DNA from: Ailanthus altissimus
Taxonomy: Eukaryota; Streptophyta; Magnoliopsida; Sapindales; Simaroubaceae
Assembly: GCA_946807835.1 (NCBI GenBank)
Contig: OX327683.1
Span: forward strand, 2,113,001 to 2,177,000
Reading direction: 5' to 3'
DNA length: 64,000 nucleotides
Below the pieces are notes generated by a model that saw only the letters and a program-made list of their open reading frames with translations, ran no database searches and was not told where the DNA came from. Below are positions 33,227 through 46,532 of the stretch, piece by piece. Position 1 is the stretch's first letter. Each line of letters starts with the position of its first letter. The translations under genes were made by a program, and so were the position numbers.

Positions 33227-36200
33227 TATTCCTATTTAGTAAATAATGAATTGAAGTTAATTTATAATTATATATATAATTATAAATAAAATAATTTAAC
33301 TTCCGCATTAATTTTATTTAAAAGAAAAAAATTCCCAATAACCCAAAATAAAATCGTGCAAGTCTAGATCTAAGATTATACCGTGTAAAAATGAGTCATT
33401 ACATTTATGTTATCTAGTTTGAATAGGCTAGTTGGGATTTGATCCTCTTCAAAAATTGTGTAGGACTCTTGGAATAAACTTCAAACTTATTTGGATTGCA
33501 AGTAATTTCTGTTGAATTTGGTTGAATGAATAATAGGAATAGTAATATCATTTTGCATTGATGTCACTACATATTTTGTGTGTCGTGCTTTCTAAGACAT
33601 TCATTATATAATGTTGTTTCTCGACTTTGTTTTGTTACGTATTTTAAATTTTTCCTTATATATTCCATAGTTTTAATTATGGATTATATTTTAAATATAC
33701 AATAAAAAATTTATTTAAATACTTTTACTAAATAATCATAAATAACAATAAGCCTAAAACTTTTTAATTAACATAAAATTTGAAAATAACATTTACAATT
33801 TTGATTTTCGCAAAATATCACTATGAGCATTATACTTTTTCAAAAAAATTAATTATAAAAAGAAATAAAAATTCTATTACTCAGAAATTTAAAAGATTAA
33901 ATGAAATATAAAGTATTATTTCATGAAATATAAAGATTAAATGAAATTATAATCGTGAATATAGTTATTAATGTTTTTAATTATAAAATAAGTTTTTCTA
34001 ATAATTATAATTTTTTGAAAAAAGAATACTATTTTTATCTATTTATTCAAAATTAATGTTGATAAAAGATGTTTAGACTTATTGTTATTTATAATCATTT
34101 AGTACCAAAAACCTGAAATATTTTATCATCCATCTGAAATTTTTATTTTTAATTGTTGATGTGTGTCAATCAAATGCGAGAAAGTTCTAGGTAGAATAGT
34201 CTCATTGTTCACCCATCCAATAGAATTTTATTGAGCATATATTAATTTTAAAATGCACTAATATTATTAATAACAATGATAATAAGCAAAAATAAATAAA
34301 TAAATAAAACACATCAAATTTTTTTGTTAGGGTTTGAAAAATTAGAGAGATCAAAACCTTATAATAATAATAAGGACTAAAATAATAAGTATGAAATCTT
34401 ATGGGGGGGTTAAAACCAAAATTCTCATCTTTTACAAGGCAAAACTATTAATATATGGTCAATTTAGAAAAAAAAAAAAAAGAAACTTCAAAATTTTGCA
34501 GAGCAAGCCCTTCAAGCCGGAACAAAATTTTAAAGTTACGGTGTAATTACAACTTCAACTCATTAACATAAAAAATTTAACTTTAACCCCAACTAATCAC
34601 TAACTTTAACAATTTAACCCTCTACAATATAAACTTCCAACTCTTTTAATTTCTTTTAGTTATTTAATTTTTAAAGTTTAATCCCTATTCTGCTCCCGAA
34701 ATCCAAAGTATTTACGTAGTTTTAGACATGAAGATTAAACTCTCATTACAACTTGTTAACAGACCTCACTTTCTAAAAAAATGTAGTTTGATTTTTTTTT
34801 CAGAGACAATCAAAAGAGCAAGGCACAAGTATTGGGTCTTAATTTTGCATTCCATAATAAAATCAATTCAATCAAGCGAATTAAATTGCTTACCGTTTAA
34901 TATACACTTCTGCAAAAAGAGTAGGCTTGACTTTAGTTTTCTTTTTTAAAAAAATTATTTTAAAATTTTTAATTAAAAAGGCATTTGATAGAATCGTGCT
35001 CCTAATCAGCACTCTATAAATATATATAAAAGAGAGAGAGAGCTACTAGATACCCATTAACAATTCATCTACTGACCAACTACAAGTTATAATCCAACAC
35101 TACTGAATCTGCTCTCAAAACCCATTCATGGTGATTTCGCTATTTACAGGAACATTATCCAACCCATTGAACATAACACACCAAAAATCAACTTGATTTA
35201 TCTACAAGGTATTGATCACTACCAAATGCAAATTCTTTTGTTGTTCAAAAATATTTAACAAGCTCATTATTACATATTATGTACTTCGATCAATAAACAA
35301 ATAAGATTATGATGGCACAAACTAGCTCAAAACAATAAGATCATTCCTCGGCTAAAGGGGGAAGACTTTCCACTGCAACTACTGGTTTCAAAACTATATA
35401 AATTATGTCATTGTTGCAAGCAAAAGCCAGCAAGACACTAATAATGAAATGATAATTGATCCACAAACTTTTGAAACATGTTCCAATATACATATGCCTA
35501 AAACCATCAGCAATTAATCAAAACTACCAAATGAACATCATGATCATAACCCTAATGTTTCAGTTGCCACTGTTAAAAAAGTTTCAAGACTGTAGCTCCA
35601 CGCAGCATAGACTAAACTTAAGTCGGGACCAACTATTAATGAAAAATCTATTATCAAGATTTTTCAAGCCCACGTGCAATATAGATACCAGCTTCATGTA
35701 TATAGGATTTCAAGCGTTACCTCTCTAAGCACGAACAATGAATAACCTATCACATGAAATTATAATAAAATCCTGAAGACAAGTAAAAGACATAAACATC
35801 AAAGGCAATATTAAGGTTCTTAATCAAGTTAAGTTAAACAAAATTGTCAACTTTCCAAGCTACAACTCAAAAGCAAGGAGCAGCAAATTGAGCTGCACAA
35901 CATCCATTACTTGTTGGCACTTTAGTTTGATTAAAGGGCTTCCTCGCTTGATGAGACCAGCTAATGGAAAGCTTTCTTTAATCGGCAAACACGGGATCGC
36001 TTGGAATTCTGATGTTTTAAATTGAAATATAGGGAGAAATCAAATACAAAAGCACATAACACTTGTAAAATCAAGACACTACATAAAGTGCAGTAACAAA
36101 ACAGAACAAAATTTAAAACCTGGGGCCAATGTGAAAATTTCTCATTCTAATAGCACACAATTCATAAACCCCTTAAATATGTAGACTGCCAACATACACG

Positions 36201-36743
36201 CATTAATCAAGGAGCAAAATCAAGAATAATCCAAATTACTACGCGACTCCAAATGGATCGATGGTACAAGAATGCCATCTTAATCGCACACAAAATACTT
36301 GCAATCACATGTTATGAACCATAGACCCGAGTGACACTTAGGTAACAAGTCAAACATGAACTACTTAGCACCACTAAAGCTTTCAACTCTCTAGCTTGCA
36401 GGTGAATAACAAAAGTTGACAATAAAACAGCAGAGTAAATCAAAACCGAAAACAGATCAAAACCAGCAAAGATTAATAACGTCAACTGATATAAAGCCAA
36501 TTCAACAAACATAAAACCAAAATCAACATCATCTTCATAAGAAGCCTAGTATATTCATATAGTTTTTTCCCCTTAAAAAGGACAAAATTACACATCAAAA
36601 TTAGAACTAAAACAAACAAAAAAGGACCCTCCCAAATTCCTCGCTCGATCCCATTTCAAAGATAGATGCTGATGATCATATCCCACAATTCCGGTAATTT
36701 TCTACTTGCAAAAGAGCAAATTACCATAAGACGAACAAACAAC
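33227..36743. other. AT-rich spacer; downstream region of RPS27
   Basis: From 33227 to about 35000 the DNA is AT-rich with homopolymer runs and no gene. From 35000 to 36743 the composition is less extreme and may include the RPS27 3' UTR (minus strand) or a non-coding transcript. No frame here has a recognisable domain and no RNA gene could be defined. Confidence 0.4.
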
Positions 36744-37196
<453 letters not shown>

Positions 37197-37280
37197 TTTT
37201 GCAGAGAATTGACGAGCAGAAGAAGAAACCCCAAGAATTTGCTTTCGTCTAAGAAATAAACGAGGCGAGAGTAGGCCGCG

Positions 37281-37300
37281 GATATAAGGATGAATATAAA
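37281..37300 (-). promoter_or_regulatory. Putative RPS27 TATA region
   Basis: Minus-strand TTTATATTCATCCTTATATC lies about 90-105 bases upstream of the ATG, with pyrimidine-rich leader sequence between. A GCCCTAG element resembling a telo-box half lies further upstream near 37408-37414. Confidence 0.35.
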
Positions 37301-38849
37301 GGGCAAGAGGGGCGATCTCGGCGGTTGGAATTTATCCGCAAGTGAATCTTGACCGTTGGATTTGTTTCTTCTTCTTTTCTTTTTAAAGGGATTCAATGAA
37401 AGTCCTCTCTAGGGCAAAACTTTGATCGGGGCCATATTCGTCAATTCATGTTATTTTATTTTATTAATTGAGGCGGTGTTTGAAATGAAATTCCTTCCAA
37501 CTTCCAAGCCTATTATTTGTTTTAACTGATTTAATTTAATTAAACTTTGTTAAATTGTAATACACGAATTTGAAAAAAATAAATTAAAAAAACATTGTAA
37601 TAAAAATTAAAAGTAACTGGTTTTAGTTTACTTTTAATTATGGTAATAATTAGAAATAAATTTTTTAAAAAAAAACTGTTATAATAAAATATTACTACAC
37701 TTTTTAACATTTTATTTCAAATGATAAATGACATAAAATATATATATATATGATTTATTTAGTAGACAAAGTTTTGGTCCAAAAGGCACATATTCTCTAA
37801 TATCAAATTTAAAAGAGCCCTACGCCCTTTGGTTGAGTTCCTCGCACTTACATTTTTACTTGAATTCGTCTTTATTAGATAGTGCAAAAATATGAAATAT
37901 ATTGTAATTTCTTTCAACAGAAAAAAAAAAAGAGCCCTAAGCCCACTTATAAAGGTTCAATAAGTTTAGAAATAAGTAAATTCAAATCAAAAGGAGGAGT
38001 TGTTAAAAAAAAGATTTAAATTTATTTTTTAAAAATATTTTATAAGTTGTATAATTTAAATATAACTTTTATGATGTAAGTTATTTATAATAAATTATCA
38101 TCACAATATAGTGTTTATAATATTTTAAATTAGTCATTAAACTTAAATTAAATATGTGAAAGTTACAATATTTATTTATTTATTATTATTATTATTTTAG
38201 AATTTTATATACTAAACTATTATATGAGTTATAATATATTAAATTATTTTTATTAATATTAAAATTAATACATATACTACTTACCACTTCTTATTAGTAG
38301 TTAAAGTGAAAATGAAGAAGAAAAAAAAATTAATTAAAAGTGTTTTTATGTATATATTATTTTAAATAATATTTTTTATATTATATTTTTTAAAAACTAT
38401 GACAATAAGTCTTCATTATTTTGAAGTTGAGAACTTCAACTATTGGCGTACGTGGTCCTCGTATAAAAAAGAAGATTGATCAACCAGCAAGAATTACCTT
38501 AAGCCCAAGAACTACTTAAATTTTGATGATAACCCATGATGCACGAAGAATGTAGAAGTAGCAGCATTGAGCCCACACTTCTTGAGAAATAAGGGGACAA
38601 CAACCCCTCGACACTATACCATAATTTTTTTGTTTGCATTTTTTTTCCACTTTGAGACATGGAGGACAATGTTAAAAAGGTAACCAACCAAAGTGCCATG
38701 CATGAGTGGTAAGGACAATCTAGGGAGAAAAAACTTAAGAATTATTAACTAATCTCTAAAACATTTTCAAAATTCTCTCAAATTTATAAATTAACTTAAG
38801 TATTGGAGAGTTATTGTTAAAATAATTATCAACAGTTTAATCAAATTCT

Positions 38850-39041
38850 ATGAGTGCAGGCAAGTTTCTAATGGAAGCCTTGGGAGACTACTCAGTTGAA
38901 GAAGGTTTACCATTCTCAGAAAGAAATTCATTTGCAAACCAAGACTTTTTTCACAATGGCGAATTCTATCAGAGGTTGATAGGACTAAGGTTAACAATTA
39001 TCATTATTATAATTATTACTTTGAAATTGAGGTCCTTATAA
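38850..39041 (+). other. Possible captured coding fragment, 63 codons
   Basis: A short open frame (GKFLMEALGDYSVEEGLPFS, then ERNSFANQDFFHNGEF) has codon use more gene-like than its surroundings. It lies mostly within the 245 bases that are absent from the second duplicate, so it may have been inserted after the duplication. I do not recognise the protein. It could equally be a chance frame. Confidence 0.25.
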
Positions 39042-39497
39042 ACTATGATTATAATGTGATATGTAATTCAAGGAGGAGATGGAGGGAGGGTGCAATTTCA
39101 ATTGAATTGACGGAAGTAGTTCAATTCCTAGGTCAGTTCTCTGTTTTATTTAATTAAAATCGATTGGTTCAATTCAAAAATGAAAAAATAAGTTTAAACT
39201 AAACTGATTCGATTATTCTCCTTGAAACTGATGAGTTCTACTTTTAATGGAACATTTAAAAAATGCTTTAAGCTTATTTAAAAAAAAAACATTTTAAAAT
39301 TTGGGTTTTTAGTGTGATTTGCTTTCAGTAATTATAATCCTTTCAATTCACATTATATTTAAATATTAAAGATCTGTGATTAAAGAAATTAAACATAAAG
39401 AGGATGTAAAATTGTGTCTTTTATTTTGTAAGTCTAATAATATATACAATAATATCATCTTTGTAAATACAAGCATTCCTAACTAATATAACCAAAT

Positions 39498-39528
39498 ATA
39501 CACACACACACATATATATATATATATA

Positions 39529-39564
<36 letters not shown>
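39498..39564. repeat. Compound CA/TA/GA microsatellite
   Basis: A CACACA run passes into TATATA and then into about 15 GA units. The equivalent site in the second duplicate (41635-41672) has the TA part only. Confidence 0.85.
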
Positions 39565-39565
<1 letters not shown>

Positions 39566-40105
39566 AGGTGGGGGTGAATATTATGTTTCAAATAATAGCT
39601 GACTAATCACTTGTAATTGTAATTAAGTAATAGTACCTTAATCTCGACATGCAAGGTTTAAATTTGTAAATACGTGTAATTCATTAGGTGCATTTAAAAA
39701 TCTAAAGTTGTCGGATGAGAAATATTATCTACTAAATATAAACAGTTATTTTTTATTTGAATAATGTTATATGTCTCAAATAATATTTTATATTTTATAT
39801 TTTAAATTAAAGCATTAAAAAATTATTAGATAATGAAATTATATAAAATTTAAAATCACCTATTATATCATTTTATCACTCAATAATTACATAACATTTT
39901 AATTTAAGAAACAAAATTTATTATACTATTTAAAAAATATAACATTATTTTTTTATTTTTATCCAAATTCAAGTAACCGCGAACATTGAAAACACATTTT
40001 AATTGATTGGAAAACTTTTAATAGTTGAGAGGGAATTGAAAAATGAAAAATAAATTGAAAATGAATGGTTGAAATTTAAAAAAAATAAATAAATTGAAAT
40101 AGAAA

Positions 40106-40618
40106 GATGAGATCAAGCCATGAGAAAGAAGGGTTAGAATCTCAAGTTGCTAACTCTATCCTTGTAGGATGGATCAAAATAAACACAAATGCTGCTATAA
40201 ATGCTACAATAAAAAAGTTGATTTGGGGGTCCTTATGAAAAACCATGAGGGCAGACCAATTGCTATGGCTACTTCAATCTGTAAGTTTAGAGGAGATGTC
40301 GGGATCGCAGAAGCAGTGAGTTTGCCATTGCAAGTGGCAGAAAATCTGGATTACCACGGTATAGTAATTGCGCTGGATGCTAAAAATATTGTGGATATGA
40401 TGAATGTCAATCTCAACACACTTGCAGAAATCACATGAGTGATCTATGGCATCCGAGAGAAGCTAAAGTTTAGACAAATTTTCAAAGATTATGTCTCTGC
40501 AGCTTATAAGCTGGCTAAGATTTTCTTACGAAGGCCTTGTACTTAAACCTGGAGAGAATATTTTCACTTTCCTCTTGATTGTTGTTGAGTTAAATAGAAA
40601 ATCTCTTTAAAAAAAAAA
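40106..40618 (+). pseudogene. LINE RNase H (RVT_3) fragment with poly(A)
   Basis: Plus-strand frames give GWIKINTNAA near 40167-40196, then after a frameshift VDLGVLMKNHEGRPIAMATS, GIAEAVSLPLQVAENL and IALDAKNIVDMMN, and past a stop at 40436-40438 ISCAAYKLAK-like sequence near 40495. This is the RNase H-like domain at the end of plant LINE ORF2. The first catalytic Asp (usually NTDAA) reads Asn. A poly(A) run at about 40608-40618 ends it. It separates the two tandem duplicates. Confidence 0.7.
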
Positions 40619-41634
40619 AACAACTTTAAGGAGCCTTAGGCTCGACCTACAAAGGTCTAAGTTCAAAACAAAAGGAAAAATTATTGGAGAAAAGATTTAA
40701 AATTCTTTTTAAATATTTTTAAAGTTATATAATTTAAATATAATTTTTATATTATAAATTATTAATAATAAATTACCATAATTACATAGTATTTATATGG
40801 TCTTTAGATAAAAAGAGTGATCAGCCAACAAGAACAACTTGAGCCCAGGAATTATATTAAATCTGAGGATAACCTATGATACATGAAGAACGTAAAAGTG
40901 GCACATTAAGCCTATACTTCCTAAGAAATAAGGGGACAACAACCCCTCAACACCATAGCACAATTTTTTGCCTTTTTGTCCCACACTAAAACATGGAAAC
41001 AACATTGAAAGATTAACCAACCAAAGAGTCATGCATGAGTGGTAAGGTCAGTTTTTCAGGGAGAAAAATCTTAAAGACAAGAGAACTATCAACTAATTTT
41101 CAAAAATTCTTCAAAATTTTCTCTAAATCTAAAAATTAACTTAAGTATTAAAGAATTATTGCTAAAATAACTATCGGTATAGTTTAATTAAATTTTGTGA
41201 GTGTAAGCAAGGATTTCATATACTACCATTATAGGTCAGTTCTTAATCGGTTCTATTTAATTAGAATCGATTGGTTCAATTTAAAAATAAAAAAATAAAT
41301 TTAAAATAAACAAACAAAATTAAACAAAGATTAAACTAAATCGATTCAATTATTCTCCTTGAAACTGACCAGTTCTGCTTTTGATGGAACATTTGAAAAA
41401 TACTTTTAACTTATGAAAAAAAAACATATCAAATGGGCTCTTAGTGTGATTTACTTTGGGTAATTATAATTCTTCAACTCACACTATTATTAAATATTAA
41501 AGATCTTCGATTAAAGAAATTAAATATGAAGAAGGATGCAAAATTGTGTCTTTCATCTTATAAGTCAAATTATATATACAATAATATCGTCTCTGTAAAC
41601 ACAAGCATTCCTATCTTGCTAAGATAACCAAAAT

Positions 41635-41674
<40 letters not shown>

Positions 41675-42095
41675 GAATACCATGTCTCAAATAATGGTTA
41701 ACACTAATTAAATGTAATTGTAATTAAGTAATAATGCCTTAATCTTGACATGTAAGGTTTAATTTACAAATATGTGTAATTCATTGGATGCATTTAGAAA
41801 GTTAGAGTTTTTAGATGACAAATATCATCTATTAAAGATTAATTGTTATTTTTTTATTTTAGTAATGTTATACTTTTGAAATGATATTTTAAATTTTGTA
41901 TTTTAAATTAAGATGTCAAGTAATTATTAGATGGTAAAATAGTATAAATTCTTAAATTATTAATTATACCATTTCATCACTCAATAATTACTTGATACCT
42001 CAATTTAAAATATAAAATATTATTTAATAAAAAATATCATTACTCTTTTTATTTTTATCCAAACAAGTGGCCGCAAGCACAAAACACATTCACAA
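40619..42095. repeat. Tandem segmental duplication, second copy
   Basis: Diverged partner of 37932-40004, in the same orientation and block order. It begins after the poly(A) of the LINE fragment and ends near AAAACACATTC, as the first copy does near 40004. The two copies have many substitutions and indels, so the event is not recent. Confidence 0.75.
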
Positions 42096-42340
42096 AACAT
42101 AAAGAGTAATCATACTTGAAATAAGGTATAATAGATAAAAGAAGTGTACTTCACAACTACAATTACTTTCACGGAAAAAGCTAAAACAAATTAAACAAGT
42201 TGATAAATTAGTGATAGAACAAAATTTAAATTTGTGATTCTTTAAAAACATTCGGTGCTTGATTTTAGTTGAATTTTTTTAATTAAAATTAGGTGCTAAA
42301 TGATAAGTGATGTCACTTACCAATTATTTATTATACATAA

Positions 42341-43542
42341 TTATAAATCAAACATAGATACTGGTGTTGGATGTCTCATACTGTAGCTGTAGTTCTCGAT
42401 ATCGAATGATATCGCAGTATGAGTCTCAGCTGGTGGTTTAAAAATCGCAGACCCCATTGGATGTTCATTAATAATGTAATTTGATGATTCACCCAACAAG
42501 TGTTCAGTCTCTTCAGTGTTCTTCTGAGCCCATAAATTTTCATGCAGCTCCTTCAGCTTGCCAAGCTCATGAGAAACATCCTTTATGCGTGGCCGCTTAA
42601 TGCCGCTACTACTTAAGCACTTCATTGCAAGCTCGGCCACAATTTCAATCTCCTCCTTCTCATCTTGATCAAATTTAAAGCATAAAATGTCTAACAGGGT
42701 ATTGTCTTCGATCGAAGAGAGAAAATATTGAACGATGTTAATCTTCTCCTTGGATGTGATCATGCGAGAGCCAGGCTTCACTCCTGTCAACAATTCAACG
42801 AGCACTACCCCGAAGCTGTACACATCACTCTTCTCTGTTAAATTACCTGTCATCAGATATTCAGGATCTAAGTATCCGAAAGTGCCCTGGATGTTCTTGG
42901 CCATGGCAGTTTGATCAGGCGACATCAGCACCGAAGCTCCAAAATCGGCCACTTTTACTGTGTATTCATCATCCAAGAGTATGTTAGCGGACTTCACATC
43001 TCCGTGAATGATTGGAGGGCTTGCTAAAGAATGGAAATAGTCAAGTGCTAGAGCAGTCTCCGCCGCAATCCTCAGGCAATTTCTCCAAGTTCTAAGAACC
43101 TGTGAACTCTTGTCATGGATGTGATGAAATAGAGTTCCATTGGAAACAAATTCATAAACCAATAGTGGCACTTTGGTCTGCAAACACAACCCTAAAATCT
43201 TAACCACATTCTTATGGTTCATCTGTGAAACAATACGAATTTCGTGTTGAAATTCCTCTGTAATCTGAATCTTGTCTGCCACCTTAGGCTTCTTTACTGC
43301 CACTTGGGTGTTATCAGGCAAAACACCTTTGTAAACAGAACCAAAACCACCTTCACCGAGAAACTGGCTACTGTCATAATTTTTAGTAGCTTTTGCCAGC
43401 TCTGCCTCAGTAAAAATTCTCACTCGCTGGCTCTTTAATAACACACCCCCATTTCTGAGAAAGTTTCTCTCCCTCCTTTGTTGCTGGCATGCAATGAAAA
43501 TCAGAACTCCGATAATCACATTGAATATAGCTGCTCCAATGA
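42341..43542 (-). CDS. WAK-like exon 3: membrane helix and Ser/Thr kinase, intact
   Basis: The exon starts at the acceptor AG 43544-43543, and with one base from exon 2 reads VIGAAIFNVIIGVLIFIAC, a single membrane helix followed by QQQRRER. The kinase shows the glycine loop GEGGFGSVYKG, the lysine in VAVKKPK, the catalytic loop IIHGDVKSANILLD, the metal-binding ADFGAS and GYLDPEYL. The residue before the catalytic Asp is Gly rather than Arg, making it a non-RD kinase, a class often linked to immune signalling. It ends at 42341 with a tail of about 70 residues after the kinase. The exon alone lacks the ectodomain. Confidence 0.9.
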
Positions 43543-44692
43543 CTGCATATGTAAAGAATGAAAAGTTAGAATGGTAAAAGAACCAGTATCAATGGTCATT
43601 CAAACATTACAATGGCCAGAATAGAACTTTGAATGATTATTATTGGGAGACCAAAAGTTAAAAGGTTGACAGGTTAACATTCAAATCTTATATGGGTTGG
43701 AATTTAATTATATGAGAGTCTTAATTAGTGTGAGATTTGAAAATATGGAAAGTTAAATTATAAAACTACATATTTTAAGAGATTAAGGGGTTAAATATAA
43801 ATTCAAAATTTATATGGGTTGAAATTTAATTATATGAGAGTTTTAATGTGAGACTTGAAAATATAGGAAGTCAAATTATAAAAATATCAATTTTTAGGGG
43901 TAAAACTACATAAATTCATTATTGAACTTAAAAACCATGACATGCCTTCTAAACCTTAACAGAATTCGCTCCGATTATTATTATTATTATTATTATTAAT
44001 AATTACCTATCAAAAACTCGTATATGCTAAAGTACTAAAAGTTCATATTAAGAAACAAACCTGGTCTCCAAACTTGTTAACATCTGTAATAACTAATCTA
44101 CAATCAACAAACCATCTAATTAATTGTATCCATTTGATCAAATCTAGCTTAAAGAGATGAGCCAAAAAAAAAAAAAAAATCAATAGTAGTATATGATCTT
44201 AAAAGCTTAAAAACAACATAATAAGGAGTAGTATTATTGTTACAAAGTTAGGACTTAGTGTTTGTATTCAAATTGATATGTCATTATTGAATTATTATTA
44301 CTTGTAAAATATTGTTTGACATTTTTTTTTTAGTATACTAATTATATAACATTAATTAATAATAGATATATTAAACATCATGTCAATTGAAATACAAAAA
44401 TTTTATTTTAGGGACAGTCCTAATAAGAGAGTCATAGTCTTTCTAAACCAAAAAAGTTTTAAGGTCAATAATAAATTTCTACAATTATATCCTCTAAAAC
44501 AAATATTTTTATGATTTGTTCTCTCTTTCTCCTTCTTTAAAATTTCTAAGTTTGATATGATATCAAGGCTCTCATATAATTTTTTATCTCTAAATTTTGG
44601 TTGACTTCTATTAACATTGTATCTCTAGCATTATTGACGTGTAATAAGAAGAGACTTAAAAAAAATCTGAGCCAAGGATTTTAACTAATTAC

Positions 44693-44842
44693 CAGCAACA
44701 ATTGTGGTGATCTGAAAGCCCCCACAACCCACTTTTCCATCACCATGCATGCCAAGTGGACATCTGCATGTGTAATTCCCAATTGTGTTATGTCAAGTTC
44801 CTTCGCATTTGTATTGTTTTGGGTCATTACACTCATTAATGT
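44693..44842 (-). pseudogene. WAK-like exon 2: EGF-Ca domain with nonsense codon
   Basis: The exon is 150 bases between acceptor AG 44844-44843 and donor GT 44692-44691. It reads DINECNDPKQYKCEGT, then a TGA stop, then HNTIGNYTCRCPLGMHGDGK. The stop stands exactly where the third conserved Cys of the EGF fold belongs, and a TGC to TGA change explains it. The paralogous exon at 60852-60717 keeps that Cys. Confidence 0.85.
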
Positions 44843-45365
44843 CTGTCAAAAACAAAATGGTCATCAGCAATATTCAACTAGCAAATGATAATACTATAAA
44901 AATAGCCATTTTATGTGTCTAAAGATAGAATTAAAATAAATTAGAATGAAAATGAAAGTTCAAGTGAATAATCTCTCTTTCTCTATCTCCATTTTCATTT
45001 TGCAAATAAGTCCCTCAAATAGTTAAAATATTACTGAGATTCATGTTGGTTTCTCCATTATATCGCTTTTGGATGCAATTCCGTAAAAGAGATTGGAGAA
45101 AGATTCACCATCATCGCACACCATTTTATTTGTGTAATAGTGATATATGGCATAAATTTTGATTTTCTGAGTGTAAATATTTGTTAGAGTTAATTTATAT
45201 ATACATATTTTCTTTTCTGAAATGGGATTTTTTTTATTTGGGTTTTATTTATTTTGAGTTTTAATTTTGCTTAACATAGATAAAAAAATAAAAAATTCAA
45301 AGTCGAAATCTCCACGTTAGAGATAAACATATAACCAAACATTTACCATTAGATTATAATGATTT

Positions 45366-46375
45366 TGTTAAAAAATTAGTGATTCAATAATTTTGGTTGG
45401 ATAAGAATTGAGATGAATATCAAAGTGGAGAGTCACAAGAAGTCTAGAACGTGTGGGACACATATGGAGAAGTTTAGGACGTATGGGACACGAAAGGGAA
45501 AGTGAAACGGGACTCGAAGATGCAAAGGAAGAAGGAAATCGCGAGAGCTTCCAGCACCGCGGCGCCCAGGGCTGAGCGTCGCGGTGCTCAAAATAGAAGA
45601 CCAGCACCGCAACGCTGGACGCGAGAAGGGCCAGCGCCGAGGCTCCCAGAGACGAGCGCCGCGGCACCAGAACGCGTGGAAAAGTCCGTTTTGGCTCAGG
45701 ATTTCAAGTTTTGGACTTCCAAAACAAGTGGACTCTTACTCCAACAAGGAATAGGGTTTGTAGGCACGAAATACACCCTATATAAACACTTGTAAACTCT
45801 TATTTAAAATTAAGCATCTAAGGTTTTAAGATGTAACCATAAGAGAGAATAGAGGAGTTAGGTAGGCACTAAGTGCGTGGTGCACTAGGGTGTAACCTTG
45901 GGGGTGTTTTCTTCTTTAGGTTCTTTGAATGAATAAAAAAGAAACACCATAAATCCTTTTGGCTTAGATGCTCGGGCTATTCTTGTGTTTCTTGTAAAAA
46001 TCTCTTATAAGGAGATACGAAGAGGTCTTAGGGAGTCATAATGATCAAGGGTAGATGCTTAGAGGTCTCTATAAGAGATACTAAGGGGTCTTGTGGGATC
46101 ATTAATGATGTAAGAAGATACTTTGTGATTTATTTCAATGGGAAGAAGCTGGATCATGGATCCTCCGTGGACGTAGGCAATTTGGGCCGAACCACGTATA
46201 TCTTGTGTCTTGTGATTGGTTTGTTTTCTTTATCTTTTATTAGTGTGTTAATCTTATGTGTTCTTGCTTATAGTGTGAGTTATGGTTTTTCGCTGCGCAA
46301 AGGGTATCAAGGTTGTGGCTTAGTTGATGCCATAGGGGGTATCAAATTAAAGTGCATGGCGTGATATTCTCAACA
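45366..46375 (+). repeat. 5' LTR of the element in the WAK intron
   Basis: The LTR contains a GC-rich cluster (45551-45676) of CAGCACCGC and GCGCCGCGG words, a TATATAAAC promoter candidate at about 45778-45786, and the TGGACGTAGGCA...GAACCACGTA motif at 46168-46200. A 108-codon open frame (46041-46364) is present in both LTRs but has no known domain and probably reflects the recent shared origin. Confidence 0.85.
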
Positions 46376-46532
46376 AACTAGTATCAGAGCTAGGGTAAAG
46401 CTACAAACTACTATCGGAGCGTATGTTAAAGTACAAACTGATGACAGAGCTTGAGTTGAAGTCCAAACTGATATTAGAGCCATGGGTTGAAGTCCAGATT
46501 GCAGAGCATAGGCGGCAGAGTCAGATTGCAGA
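46373..46532 (+). repeat. Tandem array of primer-site-like units
   Basis: Four 30-base units start at 46373, 46403, 46433 and 46463, and two shorter, diverged ones end near 46507 and 46532. Each holds a version of the primer site: TAGTATCAGAGC, TACTATCGGAGC, TGATGACAGAGC, TGATATTAGAGC, then GATTGCAGAGC twice. The first, next to the LTR, is the best match to the tRNA-iMet complement. Confidence 0.8.

Larger units (their letters stand above)
37932..40004. repeat. Tandem segmental duplication, first copy
   Basis: Shares a colinear series of blocks with 40619-42095: GAGCCCTAAGCCC, AATAAGGGGACAACAACCCC, CATGCATGAGTGGTAAGG, AAATCGATTGGTTCAATT and the CACACATATATA microsatellite. This copy has about 325 extra bases near 38120-38445 and about 245 near 38870-39115 that the second copy lacks. 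Both copies start immediately after a poly(A) tract. No coding gene is visible in the shared part. Confidence 0.75.

Noticed and set aside
35947..36012. C/D-box-like words (TTGATGA and CTGA) suggesting a snoRNA near RPS27
   Set aside because: No terminal stem, imperfect C box, and no recognisable rRNA complementarity; too weak to annotate.
46041..46364. Frame of 108 codons conserved in both LTRs with a membrane-like stretch
   Set aside because: The two LTRs are almost identical by descent, so conservation carries no information, and no relative or domain is recognisable.
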